Positions 53,021 through 62,367 of a stretch of 64,000 nt of DNA are shown piece by piece. Source of the stretch: an uncultured Anaerofilum sp. (GTDB taxonomy: Bacteria > Bacillota > Clostridia > Oscillospirales > Ruminococcaceae); NCBI GenBank assembly GCA_944385935.1, contig CALWZC010000002.1, forward strand, positions 1 to 64,000, read 5' to 3'. Position 1 is the stretch's first letter. Each line of letters begins with the position of its first letter. The translations under genes were made by a program, and so were the position numbers. Below the pieces are notes generated by a model that had not been told where the DNA came from, searched no databases, and saw only the letters and a list, made by a program, of their open reading frames with translations.

Positions 53021-54991
53021 TTAGGATACATCCAGCTCATCCAGATACTCACATCCATGCTGGGCAATGTGTTCTTTTCGTCCGGCAAGGTTGTCCCCAA
53101 GTAACAGGTCAAACATTTGAGCGGTTTTCTCTGCTTCTTCTGGCATCACCTTAATCAAACGGCGGCTTTCAGGGTTCATGGTGGTCAGCCACATCATTTC
53201 TGGGTCATTTTCACCCAAACCTTTGGAACGCTGAATGGTAAACTTCTTTTTCCCAATGCGGCGCAAAATATCGGCTTTTTCTGGTTCGGTGTAAGCAAAG
53301 TAGGTCTTGTCCCCACTATTGATTTCATACAAAGGGCTTTCTGCAATATATACAAATCCCTCTTGAATCAAGGTAGGTACCAAGCGGTAAATCATGGTTA
53401 AAATCAAGGTGCGAATCTGGTAACCATCTACATCCGCATCGGTACAAATTACAATTTTATTCCACCGAAGCTGGTTTAGGTCAAAGGTTGCCAAATCCTT
53501 TTTGGTTTTGCCTCCCAGTTCTACACCACAGCCCAGCACCTTCATCAAATCGGTGATAACATCACTTTTGAAAATGCGGCCATAGTCTGCTTTCAAGCAG
53601 TTTAGAATTTTTCCTCGAACAGGCATAATAGCTTGAAATTCCGAATCTCGGCTTGTCTTTACTGCTCCCATTGCAGAGTCACCCTCTACAATGTACAGTT
53701 CCCGACGGGATACATCTCTGGTACGGCAATCCACAAATTTTTGCACTCGGTTTGCAATGTCCATCTTTGCAGAAAGGGTGGTTTTTGCGCCCAAGCGTGC
53801 TTTTTCTGCGTGCTCCCGGCTTTGTTTGTTAATCAAAACCTGCTGTGCCAGTTTTTGGGCTTCATCGGGTTTTTCGGTGAAATATACTTCTAACTGATGT
53901 TTTAAAAACTCAGTCATGGCTTGTGCCACAAATCGGTTGTTGATAGCTTTTTTAGTTTGGTTTTCGTAGCTGGTTTGGGTAGAAAAGTTACTAGACACCA
54001 ACACTAAGCAATCCTGTACATCCACAAAGCTGATTTTGCTTTCTCCTTTTTTGTACATGTTGCGAGCCTTTAGATAATTGTCAATTTGGCTAACAAAAGC
54101 ACTTTTCACAGCGCGGTCGGGGCTTCCTCCGTGCTCCAGCCAACTGGAATTGTGGTAATACTCCAGCAACTGCACCTTGTTCGAAAAGCAAAAGGCAACA
54201 TTCATTTTTACTGTGTAGTCTGGGCGGTCTTCTTGGTCACGGCCTATCGCTGTACTACTGCAACTTACAATAGGAGTGAGGCCGTCTTCTCCTACCACTT
54301 CTTCCAGATAGTCCACAATGCCATTTTGATAAAAATACTCTGTACTTTGCCGCTGACCGCTGGTTTCATCATGAAAAATAAAGTGAATTCCTGCATTTAC
54401 AATGGCTTGACGGCGAATTGTATCTGTAAAATATTCCACCGGCACATCTACATCCGTGAAAACCTCGGTGTCTGGCTTCCAGCGAACAATACTTCCAGTA
54501 CGCTTTTTATTGTAAGGCTCTTTTTGCAAGCCCCCCACATTTTCGCCCTTTTTAAAATCCAGATGATAGTGGAATCCATCCCGATAAATGTCTGCCTGCA
54601 TCCACTCCGATGCGTATTGTGTGGCGCATAGTCCCAAGCCGTTCAAGCCCAGAGAGTAGGTATAGTCGTTTTCGCCATATTTACCACCGGCATACAACTC
54701 GCAAAACAGCAGCTCCCAGTTATAACAATCCTCATTTTTGTTATAATCCACTGGCATTCCACGGCCAAAATCTTCTACTTCAATGCTGCCATCCTGAAAT
54801 TTTGTCACAATGATGGTATCTCCATGACCCTCTCTGGCTTCGTCGATGGAGTTGGAAAGAATTTCAAAAATTGCATGGGCGCACCCATCCACACCATCTG
54901 AACCGAAAATAACGCCCGGTCTTTTTCTTACTCTGTCGGCACCTTTCAGGCTGCTGATGCTTTCGTTGGTATATGCCTGCTTTTTTGCCAT
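53021..54991 (-). CDS. parE: DNA topoisomerase IV-like subunit B
   Basis: 656 residues from the ATG at 54991, preceded by GGAGGAAC; the frame is open further upstream without a ribosome site. GHKL ATPase domain: VRKRPGVIFGSDG replaces the usual RKRPGMYIGST, and ILSNSIDEA stands for VDNSIDEA, with the catalytic acidic helix kept. ATP-lid glycines are in LGLNGLGL. The TOPRIM part has YIVEGDSAMGAV and DADVDG. It is the ATPase partner of the subunit A gene 14 nt downstream. The altered N-terminal motifs make this a divergent ParE. Confidence 0.9.
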   Translation of the reverse strand: MAKKQAYTNESISSLKGADRVRKRPGVIFGSDGVDGCAHAIFEILSNSIDEAREGHGDTIIVTKFQDGSIEVEDFGRGMPVDYNKNEDCYNWELLFCELYAGGKYGENDYTYSLGLNGLGLCATQYASEWMQADIYRDGFHYHLDFKKGENVGGLQKEPYNKKRTGSIVRWKPDTEVFTDVDVPVEYFTDTIRRQAIVNAGIHFIFHDETSGQRQSTEYFYQNGIVDYLEEVVGEDGLTPIVSCSSTAIGRDQEDRPDYTVKMNVAFCFSNKVQLLEYYHNSSWLEHGGSPDRAVKSAFVSQIDNYLKARNMYKKGESKISFVDVQDCLVLVSSNFSTQTSYENQTKKAINNRFVAQAMTEFLKHQLEVYFTEKPDEAQKLAQQVLINKQSREHAEKARLGAKTTLSAKMDIANRVQKFVDCRTRDVSRRELYIVEGDSAMGAVKTSRDSEFQAIMPVRGKILNCLKADYGRIFKSDVITDLMKVLGCGVELGGKTKKDLATFDLNQLRWNKIVICTDADVDGYQIRTLILTMIYRLVPTLIQEGFVYIAESPLYEINSGDKTYFAYTEPEKADILRRIGKKKFTIQRSKGLGENDPEMMWLTTMNPESRRLIKVMPEEAEKTAQMFDLLLGDNLAGRKEHIAQHGCEYLDELDVS

Positions 54992-55081
54992 GAATGTTCC
55001 TCCATTTTCTTTGATTGGGGCACAACAAAGGCAACACCCCACAGCCATTTAAAAGCCGGGGCATTGCCTTTTGTCTTGATT

Positions 55082-56050
55082 TTACACTACCATCTGGTAC
55101 CAGATAACCCCTGCTGCTACCACCAGAACACACAGCAGTCCTGTCAGTATGGGAAGCCATCGGATGAGCATACGAGCACGTTCCTCCCGTTCTTGCAACT
55201 CGTCGTATTCATCATACTCCTCATCGCCATCATCGTATTGTTGCTCTTCCCCATAGGGTTGAACCTCTTCTTCCTCCAAACGGCGATAGACTGCTTTTTT
55301 CTCAATATTTTGGGCAGTATCTGCGGTTTTTATGGTAGGCACAATTTGGGTTGCCTGTTGGTCTACCTGTGGTTGCTCGTAGGTCATTGTTTTTCCCACA
55401 ACCATCCTTGTGGGGTCTTCGTCTACCATAGGCTGAGTGGTTTGTCCTTGCAGCTTACGCATTAGATTTGTAATCATGTTCTGAACCAAAATACGGTCTG
55501 CGCCACACTCATCACAGTATACCCCTTCTTCTAAGCCGGGATGGAAGGCACCACAAGCACATTGCCATCCTTCCTGCAAAACAGCAGGTTCATACTGCAA
55601 CTGTGGATTATTGGTGCTGGCCTGCAATGCCTCTGCAATTTCTGGTGAAAGAGGTTTTTGCTCTGGAAGTCGTACCCTACGGTATTCCTCCAGAGAAACC
55701 AACTCTCCTTCCACATTTTCCGCAGACAAAAGACGTACATCAATGGTAGAGAGGGGCTCTGTACTAAGATATACAGCTTCATTGCCTCCAAATACCTCGC
55801 CGGGCTCTGCTACCATTTCCTCATAACAGAAGGTAGAATCGCAAACAATCTCCCCCTGTGCATCCTTACACTTAAAGCGGATTTGCAAGTTTTGCAGGGG
55901 TTCTTGTGATACATTTTTAAAGCTGAAGCAAACAGCCACCTCTCTGCTGCTTACTTCTCGCAGCAAATCCATTTTTACAAACTGAATGGGGCTGCCTTTT
56001 GTGTAGTAGTTGGCCTTGTTGCTTGCCATCAGTTCAAATTTTTGTTTCAA
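55082..56050 (-). CDS. Zinc-ribbon protein with a C-terminal membrane anchor
   Basis: About 322 residues if the start is TTG 56050 (AAAGGAG 11 nt upstream); ATG 56029 is the alternative. I do not recognise a family. The N-terminal half (about 1-140) is beta-rich, with a CFSFKNVSQEPLQNLQIRFKC strand pair like a stalk or immunoglobulin-like fold. A zinc ribbon follows near residue 175 (CACG and CDECG pairs), then a long acidic, Tyr/Glu-rich linker and one membrane helix at the C-terminus, as in a tail-anchored protein with its bulk in the cytoplasm. It lies between ftsH and parE. The zinc ribbon and tail anchor suggest a scaffold or sensor (inference). Confidence 0.75.
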   Translation of the reverse strand: MKQKFELMASNKANYYTKGSPIQFVKMDLLREVSSREVAVCFSFKNVSQEPLQNLQIRFKCKDAQGEIVCDSTFCYEEMVAEPGEVFGGNEAVYLSTEPLSTIDVRLLSAENVEGELVSLEEYRRVRLPEQKPLSPEIAEALQASTNNPQLQYEPAVLQEGWQCACGAFHPGLEEGVYCDECGADRILVQNMITNLMRKLQGQTTQPMVDEDPTRMVVGKTMTYEQPQVDQQATQIVPTIKTADTAQNIEKKAVYRRLEEEEVQPYGEEQQYDDGDEEYDEYDELQEREERARMLIRWLPILTGLLCVLVVAAGVIWYQMVV

Positions 56051-56151
56051 GCCCAGTGCCACTCCTTTCCTATTTGCCCTTTTAAAATTGAAAAAATATC
56101 CACATTGGAAATTTGTCTTTCTTACCTGTGCCCACAAGGGCACTGGTGTAT

Positions 56152-56180
56152 AGTATAACACAAGCCCGCCCATGGCACAA
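56152..56180 (-). promoter_or_regulatory. Promoter of the zinc-ribbon gene, overlapping the ftsH hairpin
   Basis: Minus strand TTGTGC (56180-56175), 17-nt spacer and TATACT (56157-56152). The -35 is in the loop and the spacer contains one arm of the hairpin at 56164-56194. Confidence 0.6.
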
Positions 56181-56194
56181 GCACACAGGCGGGC
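56164..56194 (-). terminator. GC-rich hairpin after ftsH
   Basis: GCCCGCC-N17-GGCGGGC, about 40 nt past the ftsH stop codon. Only a short T-rich stretch follows, so it is a weak terminator at best. Confidence 0.6.
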
Positions 56195-56233
56195 AAAATT
56201 CTTCTACATTTCCCGTTTATGGGACAAATACTT

Positions 56234-58345
56234 TTATTGAAGTTGCTCCGGCTCTTGCTTGGGCAGTTCTTCCGATTGGTTCGAATCCTCGCTGGAAACT
56301 GGTGTTGCCACCTCTGCGGGCTCCCCTTTTTCTGCCTGTTGAGCAGGTTCGGCTTTTTCAGCAGGCTCTGCCTGTTGGGCAACTGTTTGGGACTCCTTCT
56401 TTTCCAAAGGCCCCCCTTTCATCAGTTTTTCAAATTCTTCCCCGCTGAGTTTTTCGCGTTCAATCAGCTCTTTTGCCACCAGATGAAGCTGTTCCATGTG
56501 GTCACACAAAATGTTAGTGGCAGTTTCAAAAGCACCATCCAACAAGCTGCGTACCTCAGTATCAATTTCTCCAGCAACCTCCTCGGAATAGCTTCTTCCA
56601 TGTCCCAAATCCCTGCCAAGGAAGGTTTCTCCTGGGTCATTGCTATAAACCACAGGGCCCAGTTTTTCCGAGAAACCATAGCGAGTTACCATAGCACGAG
56701 AAATGGCAGTGGCTCGCTCCAAGTCATTGGAAGCACCTGTAGAAATGTCCTCCAATACCAATTTTTCTGCCACACGGCCACCCAGCAAAGTCACCAGTTG
56801 TTCACTCATCTGGGTCTTGGTTACAAAGCTCTTGTCATCTTCTGGCAAGCTCATGGTGTAACCACCTGCCATACCACGAGGAATGATAGAAATTTCGTGT
56901 ACAGGGTCTGCTGTTTCACAGCAATAATGGGTGATGGCATGACCTGCCTCATGATAAGCAGTCAAACGTTTTTCCTTATCACTTACCACACGGCTCTTCT
57001 TTTCGGGGCCTGCAATTACCTTGATGCTTGCTTCTTCAATTTCCTTTTTGGTAATTGCCTTGCGTCCACGACGAGCCGCCAACAGTGCTGCCTCATTTAC
57101 CAAGTTTTCCAAGTCTGCACCTGCAAAACCACTGGTAGATTTTGCAATGGTTTTCAGGTCTACATCGGGAGCCAAAGGTTTCTTTCGGGTGTGTACCTTC
57201 AAAATTTCCTCACGGCCCTTTACATCAGGCAAGCCTACATATACCTGACGGTCAAAACGACCAGGACGCAACAAAGCCTTATCCAAAACATCCGAACGGT
57301 TGGTTGCAGCCACTACAATAACACCTTCATTGGCTCCAAAACCATCCATTTCCACCAATAATTGGTTCAGGGTTTGCTCTCTCTCGTCGTGTCCACCGCC
57401 CAAGCCGGTTCCACGCTGACGACCTACGGCGTCAATCTCATCAATGAAAATAATACAAGGGGCAGTACGCTTTGCCTTATCAAACAAATCACGCACACGG
57501 GAAGCACCCACACCTACATACATTTCCACAAAGTCGGAACCAGAGATAGAATAAAAGGGCACTCCTGCTTCTCCCGCACAAGCACGAGCCAACAGAGTTT
57601 TACCAGTTCCCGGAGGGCCTACTAGCAAAACGCCGTGGGGGATTCTTGCTCCCAGCACATTAAACTTGCCAGGATTTTTCAAAAACTCTACAATCTCTTG
57701 TAGTTCTTCCTTTTCTTCGTCTGCACCAGCTACATCAGCAAAGGTTGCTTTTCGTTGGTCGTCCGAAAGATTTTTCACCTTTGCACGGCCCACGCTCATG
57801 GCTTTTCCGCCACCGCCTTGGCTAAACATAAAGAAAATTAGCAAGCCAGCCATTCCCGCAGTCATTACCAAACTGATAACAACTTCCCATGGGAATTCTG
57901 CTTTCAGCTGAGACATATCATAATCGATTTTGTCATCAGGATGTTCTGCATTGTACTCTTCCACTACTTTGCGGAAATCCTCAATAAACAACGCTGGGTA
58001 AGGCAGCTTGTACCGCAACACCTCGGTACCATCCTCTGTGGTGGTTTGGGGTTGTTGCTGCAACAGGCTGGTTAAAGCATTCTGGGCAGCAGAAGCACTT
58101 TGCTCTTTTTTCACACCTAGTTCTTCCAGTGTGCCTGCCTCTAACTTCAATTCCAGAATACCTTTGTTTAGGTCAATATAAAATTCATCCACCTTGCCAT
58201 CCTGCATTAGGTACAAAATTTCAGAATATTTCACCTCATTGCGGCTCTGGGTTGTGGTGGGAATTAGGGTACTCATTAACAAAATTAGCACTGCTAACCC
58301 AACAAATATTGGCATCAGGCCAAATCCTCTTGGTCTTCTATCCAA
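56234..58345 (-). CDS. ftsH: ATP-dependent zinc metalloprotease FtsH
   Basis: 703 residues. It is a membrane AAA+ protease that degrades misfolded and regulatory membrane and cytosolic proteins. Two membrane helices (about 10-30 and 150-170) flank a periplasmic domain. The AAA module has Walker A GPPGTGKT and Walker B FIDEID, and the protease domain has HEAGH. A long Glu/Pro/Gln-rich tail (about 635-703) follows the usual end of the fold. It is 41 nt after hpt and is the last gene of the gdpP-to-ftsH unit. Confidence 0.97.
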   Translation of the reverse strand: MDRRPRGFGLMPIFVGLAVLILLMSTLIPTTTQSRNEVKYSEILYLMQDGKVDEFYIDLNKGILELKLEAGTLEELGVKKEQSASAAQNALTSLLQQQPQTTTEDGTEVLRYKLPYPALFIEDFRKVVEEYNAEHPDDKIDYDMSQLKAEFPWEVVISLVMTAGMAGLLIFFMFSQGGGGKAMSVGRAKVKNLSDDQRKATFADVAGADEEKEELQEIVEFLKNPGKFNVLGARIPHGVLLVGPPGTGKTLLARACAGEAGVPFYSISGSDFVEMYVGVGASRVRDLFDKAKRTAPCIIFIDEIDAVGRQRGTGLGGGHDEREQTLNQLLVEMDGFGANEGVIVVAATNRSDVLDKALLRPGRFDRQVYVGLPDVKGREEILKVHTRKKPLAPDVDLKTIAKSTSGFAGADLENLVNEAALLAARRGRKAITKKEIEEASIKVIAGPEKKSRVVSDKEKRLTAYHEAGHAITHYCCETADPVHEISIIPRGMAGGYTMSLPEDDKSFVTKTQMSEQLVTLLGGRVAEKLVLEDISTGASNDLERATAISRAMVTRYGFSEKLGPVVYSNDPGETFLGRDLGHGRSYSEEVAGEIDTEVRSLLDGAFETATNILCDHMEQLHLVAKELIEREKLSGEEFEKLMKGGPLEKKESQTVAQQAEPAEKAEPAQQAEKGEPAEVATPVSSEDSNQSEELPKQEPEQLQ

Positions 58346-58386
58346 TTACACTTCACTCCTTTATTCTTGTGGTGGTTCTATTTTAA

Positions 58387-58944
58387 TTACTCAGAGTATA
58401 CTTCTGGCTTTAATATACCAATATAGGGCAAGTTGCGATACTTTTCATCATAATCCAGACCATATCCTACAACAAACTCATCTGGCACTTCAAATCCCAC
58501 ATAATCTGCCTTTAGGTCAGCTTTGCGGCGTGCAGGTTTATCCAGCAAGGTGGCAATGCGAATAGAGGCAGGGCCGCGGTCTTGCAAAATTCCTTTGATA
58601 TAGCTCAAAGTTAAACCAGAGTCTAGAATATCCTCTACAATCAAAATGTGGCGGTCTTTCAGAGGTACGTCCAAATCCTTTACAATTTTTACAACGCCAC
58701 TGCTTTTGGTACCGGCTCCATAGGAGGAAACCACCATAAAGTCAATTTCAGCAGGTGTGTCAATTTTACGCATCAAGTCTGCCAAGAATACCACTGCACC
58801 CTTTAGCACAGTAACAATTAGCAAATCCTTTCCACGATATTCCTCGGTAATGTCAGCACCAAGCTCGGCCACCTTTTTCTGCAATTCTTCCTCACTGAAC
58901 AGGGTTCTCAATACATCATCTCTCATATTTTGGCTTATACTCAT
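58387..58944 (-). CDS. hpt: Hypoxanthine phosphoribosyltransferase
   Basis: 185 residues from the ATG at 58944, with AAGGAGA upstream; the ATGA overlap with the tilS stop codon supports this start. It salvages hypoxanthine and guanine with PRPP. The PRPP-binding loop is [13 protein letters not shown] near residue 100, with [10 protein letters not shown]-like and [20 protein letters not shown] segments near the C-terminus. The tilS-hpt-ftsH order is the same as in Bacillus. Confidence 0.96.
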   Translation of the reverse strand: MSISQNMRDDVLRTLFSEEELQKKVAELGADITEEYRGKDLLIVTVLKGAVVFLADLMRKIDTPAEIDFMVVSSYGAGTKSSGVVKIVKDLDVPLKDRHILIVEDILDSGLTLSYIKGILQDRGPASIRIATLLDKPARRKADLKADYVGFEVPDEFVVGYGLDYDEKYRNLPYIGILKPEVYSE

Positions 58945-60314
58945 GTTTGTTTCTCCTTCTTCTGTCCACAAAAACACCGAATGCACAAAGTTTTGTTGCT
59001 GGCTGTTTGTTGCCCCAATCCCTCTGCAAATCCGTACCCCCACACCCATAACACTCTATTTTGGCTGGCTAGAATTGGCAACCGAGAGCGAACTGTAGGG
59101 GGGACTTTTTGTTCCAGATAAAATTTTCTCAATGGTTTTGAAACGCCTCCCGCAACAGGTCGAATCCTGTCACCGGGTTGCATTCTTCTTAAAACGGTAT
59201 CATTAGGTATTTTAGCACAATCTGTACAATAGTTTAATACTTTTTTTTCAAATTCAAAAAAATTTTTCTTTGTTTCACAGCTCTCACACCAAATTTCCAG
59301 AGAAAACTCCTCATTTTGATAGAAATATCCCTCTTTTATAGGGATTTCTTGAAAAGATGGGGCAATCTCTCTGGAATCTTCCCACACAAGCAACCCTTGA
59401 AAAGAAGCCAGCTTTACTCCTTTTGCCAAGGAGATTTTTCCTCCTTGTTCCATAAGCTGTTGGATTTGCTGTATTTTTTTGCGGCTGGGAGCTGCCTTTT
59501 GACTGCATAAACAGGCAATGGCTTTATTTTTCACCGCCTCTGGTGCTTGCATAAGAACATCTATTTTCCATCCAAATGTTGTTTTTGCTGCTTCTAACAG
59601 CTTTTCCCCTTGTGCTGCAACATATTCTTCTACACACTGCATTTCTGCACAATACTCTGCCAAATGGGTCACCACCGCAGGATTCATTTCAGAGAGCAAA
59701 GGCAAAATTTTATGACGAACATAGTTACGGCTGTAAATAGTTTGCTGATTGCTGGAATCCTCTACAGGTTGATACTCCATTTTTAAGCAGTATTCCTCTA
59801 TCTCTTGCCGCTTTGCCCAAAGTAACGGACGAATATAAGGTTTTCTCACCGCTGGAATTCCTCCTGCCCCTTTCAATCCGGTGCCCTGTATCAACCGCAA
59901 CAATAGTGTTTCCGCTTGGTCGTTGGCAGTGTGGGCTGTGGCAATAACTCCCTTTGTTTCAGCGGCAATTTTAGAAAATATTGTATACCGTTGTTCCCTT
60001 GCCCATAGTTCTATCCCTGACATTGGGGGTTTTTCTGTTAGATGATAAACCTGCAAGGGGATTCCTTTTTTCTCACAAACCTGTTTTACATATTCTTCCT
60101 CTTGTTTGCTTTCTTCCGGTCGCAGCCCGTGGTTGATATGCACCGCCTGCACCTTTATTTGCAATCTTTCCCTTAAATTGTGCAGACAAAACAGCAATGC
60201 CCCCGAATCAGCTCCCCCGGAAAAAGCCACTGTAACTGTTTGCCCTTGCTGCACCATGGCAAATTGTGTTAAAAACTCCTGTGTTTTTTTTTCAAATTCT
60301 TCAACTGTGTACAT
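58941..60314 (-). CDS. tilS: tRNA(Ile)-lysidine synthetase
   Basis: 457 residues from the ATG at 60314; a TTG two codons earlier is also in frame. It attaches lysine to C34 of the CAU anticodon of tRNA-Ile2, changing its coding. The PP-loop [10 protein letters not shown] is near residue 33, followed by the TilS N-terminal domain ([18 protein letters not shown]) and the C-terminal [11 protein letters not shown] domain. It overlaps dnaB by 14 nt at its start and hpt by 4 nt at its end. Essential in bacteria that lack a tRNA-Ile(UAU). Confidence 0.95.
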   Translation of the reverse strand: MYTVEEFEKKTQEFLTQFAMVQQGQTVTVAFSGGADSGALLFCLHNLRERLQIKVQAVHINHGLRPEESKQEEEYVKQVCEKKGIPLQVYHLTEKPPMSGIELWAREQRYTIFSKIAAETKGVIATAHTANDQAETLLLRLIQGTGLKGAGGIPAVRKPYIRPLLWAKRQEIEEYCLKMEYQPVEDSSNQQTIYSRNYVRHKILPLLSEMNPAVVTHLAEYCAEMQCVEEYVAAQGEKLLEAAKTTFGWKIDVLMQAPEAVKNKAIACLCSQKAAPSRKKIQQIQQLMEQGGKISLAKGVKLASFQGLLVWEDSREIAPSFQEIPIKEGYFYQNEEFSLEIWCESCETKKNFFEFEKKVLNYCTDCAKIPNDTVLRRMQPGDRIRPVAGGVSKPLRKFYLEQKVPPTVRSRLPILASQNRVLWVWGYGFAEGLGQQTASNKTLCIRCFCGQKKEKQT

Positions 60315-61728
60315 AATCAATATCCGTGAATCTAGTGTGCTCTCCGTCCCACATTAAATCCACTTTTCCCACCTCTCCATGGCGGTTTTTTGCCACAATA
60401 CATTCTGCTGTGTAGTTGTCCACTTCCTGTTCTTGACCCTCCTTGCCATCGGCACCACCTGTGGCTTTGTAGTATCCCTCACGATATAAGAACAAAACCA
60501 CATCGGCATCCTGCTCAATGGAACCAGAATCTCTCAGGTCACTTAACACTGGTCTGTGGTCACTGCGGCCACTTGCCTTTTCTGCGGCACGGCTTAGCTG
60601 GGAAAGCGCAATCACAGGCACATTCAATTCCTTTGCCATAATCTTTAGGTTTCGGGTAATCTCACTAATTTCCTGTACACGGTTGTCGTTGCGTCTACCG
60701 CTGCTCATTAGCTGCAAATAGTCAATAATCACCAAACCCACATTTTCCTTGTGGGAATCTTGATTGATATGCAAAATTTTTGCTTTCATCTCTGGAATGG
60801 TAATGGTGGAAGTATCGTCCAAATAGATGGGGGTTTGAAACATAGTATTGGCAGCTACCGCCAAATCGTTCCATTCCTGCCCGGACAAATTTCCTGTACG
60901 AAAAGACATACTGCTAATTCCGCCTTCTGCGGACAAAATTCTTCCCGAAAGCTGGTCTTTGCTCATTTCCAAAGAGAAAATTGCCACAGGAATCTTTTGC
61001 CGCTTTGCCACATTGGTGGCAATGTTTAGGGCAAAACTGGTTTTTCCCATACCGGGGCGAGCCGCTAATATAATCAAGTCGGAACGGCCCAACCCTGTAA
61101 GTTTCATATCCAAATAAGAAAACCCCGTAGGGATACCGAGATATTTTTCTCTGTCCTCACCAGATAAATTTTGCAGATTGTTGTAAATGTCCAGAATGGA
61201 ACTGCTAATATGGCTCAGTTCCGAAGAATCTTTCCCGTTGCGCAGTTCATACAGTTTTTGCTCTGCACTTTCCAGCAACATATCCGGATTGCTTCCATCC
61301 TCTGCCTGCTGAATCAAAGCACGGCCCACATGGATAATTTGGCGCATTCGATATTGCTGTTGTACAATTTTTGCATATTGTGGTGCATTGGAAATCACCG
61401 GAACGGTTTCGGCAAGCTGTGCCAAATATACCTTTGCTTGTTCTGTGCTGGAAAATACTTCTGCACGTTCTACAGCATCCAGCACCGTTATTACATCAAT
61501 GGGCAATCCAGCGGTAAACAGCCTTGTCATCTCATTGTAAATTGCTGCATTGTGCTCAGAATAAAACATCTCTCCTCGCAGTGTGGAGGTTAGTTCACTC
61601 AGTATACTTGGTTCTAACAAAATAGCACCTAATACCGATTGTTCCGCACGCATATTATGGGGTTCTGGAGTTTGCAATGCTGCTATATCCACCCCGGTCG
61701 TCTGATTTTTTTCTGCACTTGCCATCAT
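60301..61728 (-). CDS. dnaB: Replicative DNA helicase
   Basis: 475 residues. An N-terminal helical DnaB domain (about 20-125, with NMRAEQSVLGAILLEPS) and a linker precede the RecA-like helicase core with Walker A AARPGMGKTSFALN near residue 224 and Walker B VIIDYLQLM. No intein is present. The start is the ATG at 61728 with GGGGG upstream. It lies between rplI and tilS; the rplI-dnaB link is conserved in Firmicutes. Confidence 0.97.
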   Translation of the reverse strand: MMASAEKNQTTGVDIAALQTPEPHNMRAEQSVLGAILLEPSILSELTSTLRGEMFYSEHNAAIYNEMTRLFTAGLPIDVITVLDAVERAEVFSSTEQAKVYLAQLAETVPVISNAPQYAKIVQQQYRMRQIIHVGRALIQQAEDGSNPDMLLESAEQKLYELRNGKDSSELSHISSSILDIYNNLQNLSGEDREKYLGIPTGFSYLDMKLTGLGRSDLIILAARPGMGKTSFALNIATNVAKRQKIPVAIFSLEMSKDQLSGRILSAEGGISSMSFRTGNLSGQEWNDLAVAANTMFQTPIYLDDTSTITIPEMKAKILHINQDSHKENVGLVIIDYLQLMSSGRRNDNRVQEISEITRNLKIMAKELNVPVIALSQLSRAAEKASGRSDHRPVLSDLRDSGSIEQDADVVLFLYREGYYKATGGADGKEGQEQEVDNYTAECIVAKNRHGEVGKVDLMWDGEHTRFTDIDYVHS

Positions 61729-61804
61729 CGTTCCCCCATTTCTCTTACACTGTATTCTACAATATAGGATTGTGATTTTTCTGCATAGCCCCCCGCAAAA
61801 AACG

Positions 61805-61844
61805 GCCTGCCCGCCACAGCACTTTTGCTGTTCTGCGGGCAGGC
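61805..61844 (-). terminator. Strong hairpin between rplI and dnaB
   Basis: GCCTGCCCGC and its complement GCGGGCAGGC, plus an inner AGCA/TGCT stem, followed on the minus strand by CGTTTTTTG. It would separate gdpP-rplI from dnaB unless read through; I see no clear promoter between it and dnaB. Confidence 0.85.
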
Positions 61845-61878
61845 ACCCAAACTATCCATTTTCTGCACAGATGAAACT

Positions 61879-62325
61879 TTACTCCACCACTTTTGCAGTA
61901 AAGGTGGCAGTTACACCATTGTGCAATTTCACTTCAGCAGTATAGCTACCAAAGGCTTTGATTTCCTTAACATCCATAGTAATTTTGCGCTTATCCACCG
62001 AAATACCCAGCTTTTGGCTGATTGCTTGCGCAATATCTTTTGCAGTTACCGAACCAAACAAACGGCCGCCTTTGCCAGCCTTTGCCTGAATGGTAACAGT
62101 TTGGTCTTGGATTTTCTGAGCCAACTCCTTGGCAGCAGCCAGTTCCTCTGCGGCATGGTGCTCCTTGGCAGCAGCTTTTGTTTTTACCTCGTTTACTGCC
62201 GAAGCATTTGCCTCAGAAGCCAGTCCCCGAGGGAACAAAAAGTTGCGAGCGTAGCCGTCGGAAACCTCATGGATTTCATCCTTTTTTCCAATGTTTTTTA
62301 CATCTTGTTTCAATACAACTTTCAT
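61879..62325 (-). CDS. rplI: 50S ribosomal protein bL9
   Basis: 148 residues, full length. The N-terminal rRNA-binding domain has the bL9 signature ([31 protein letters not shown]). The middle helix and the C-terminal globular domain (about 80-148, [16 protein letters not shown]) are intact. It follows gdpP by 42 nt. Confidence 0.98.
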   Translation of the reverse strand: MKVVLKQDVKNIGKKDEIHEVSDGYARNFLFPRGLASEANASAVNEVKTKAAAKEHHAAEELAAAKELAQKIQDQTVTIQAKAGKGGRLFGSVTAKDIAQAISQKLGISVDKRKITMDVKEIKAFGSYTAEVKLHNGVTATFTAKVVE

Positions 62326-62367
62326 GTTTGTATATCCCCTTTCTTCCCTGTTCAGACAAACACTACA

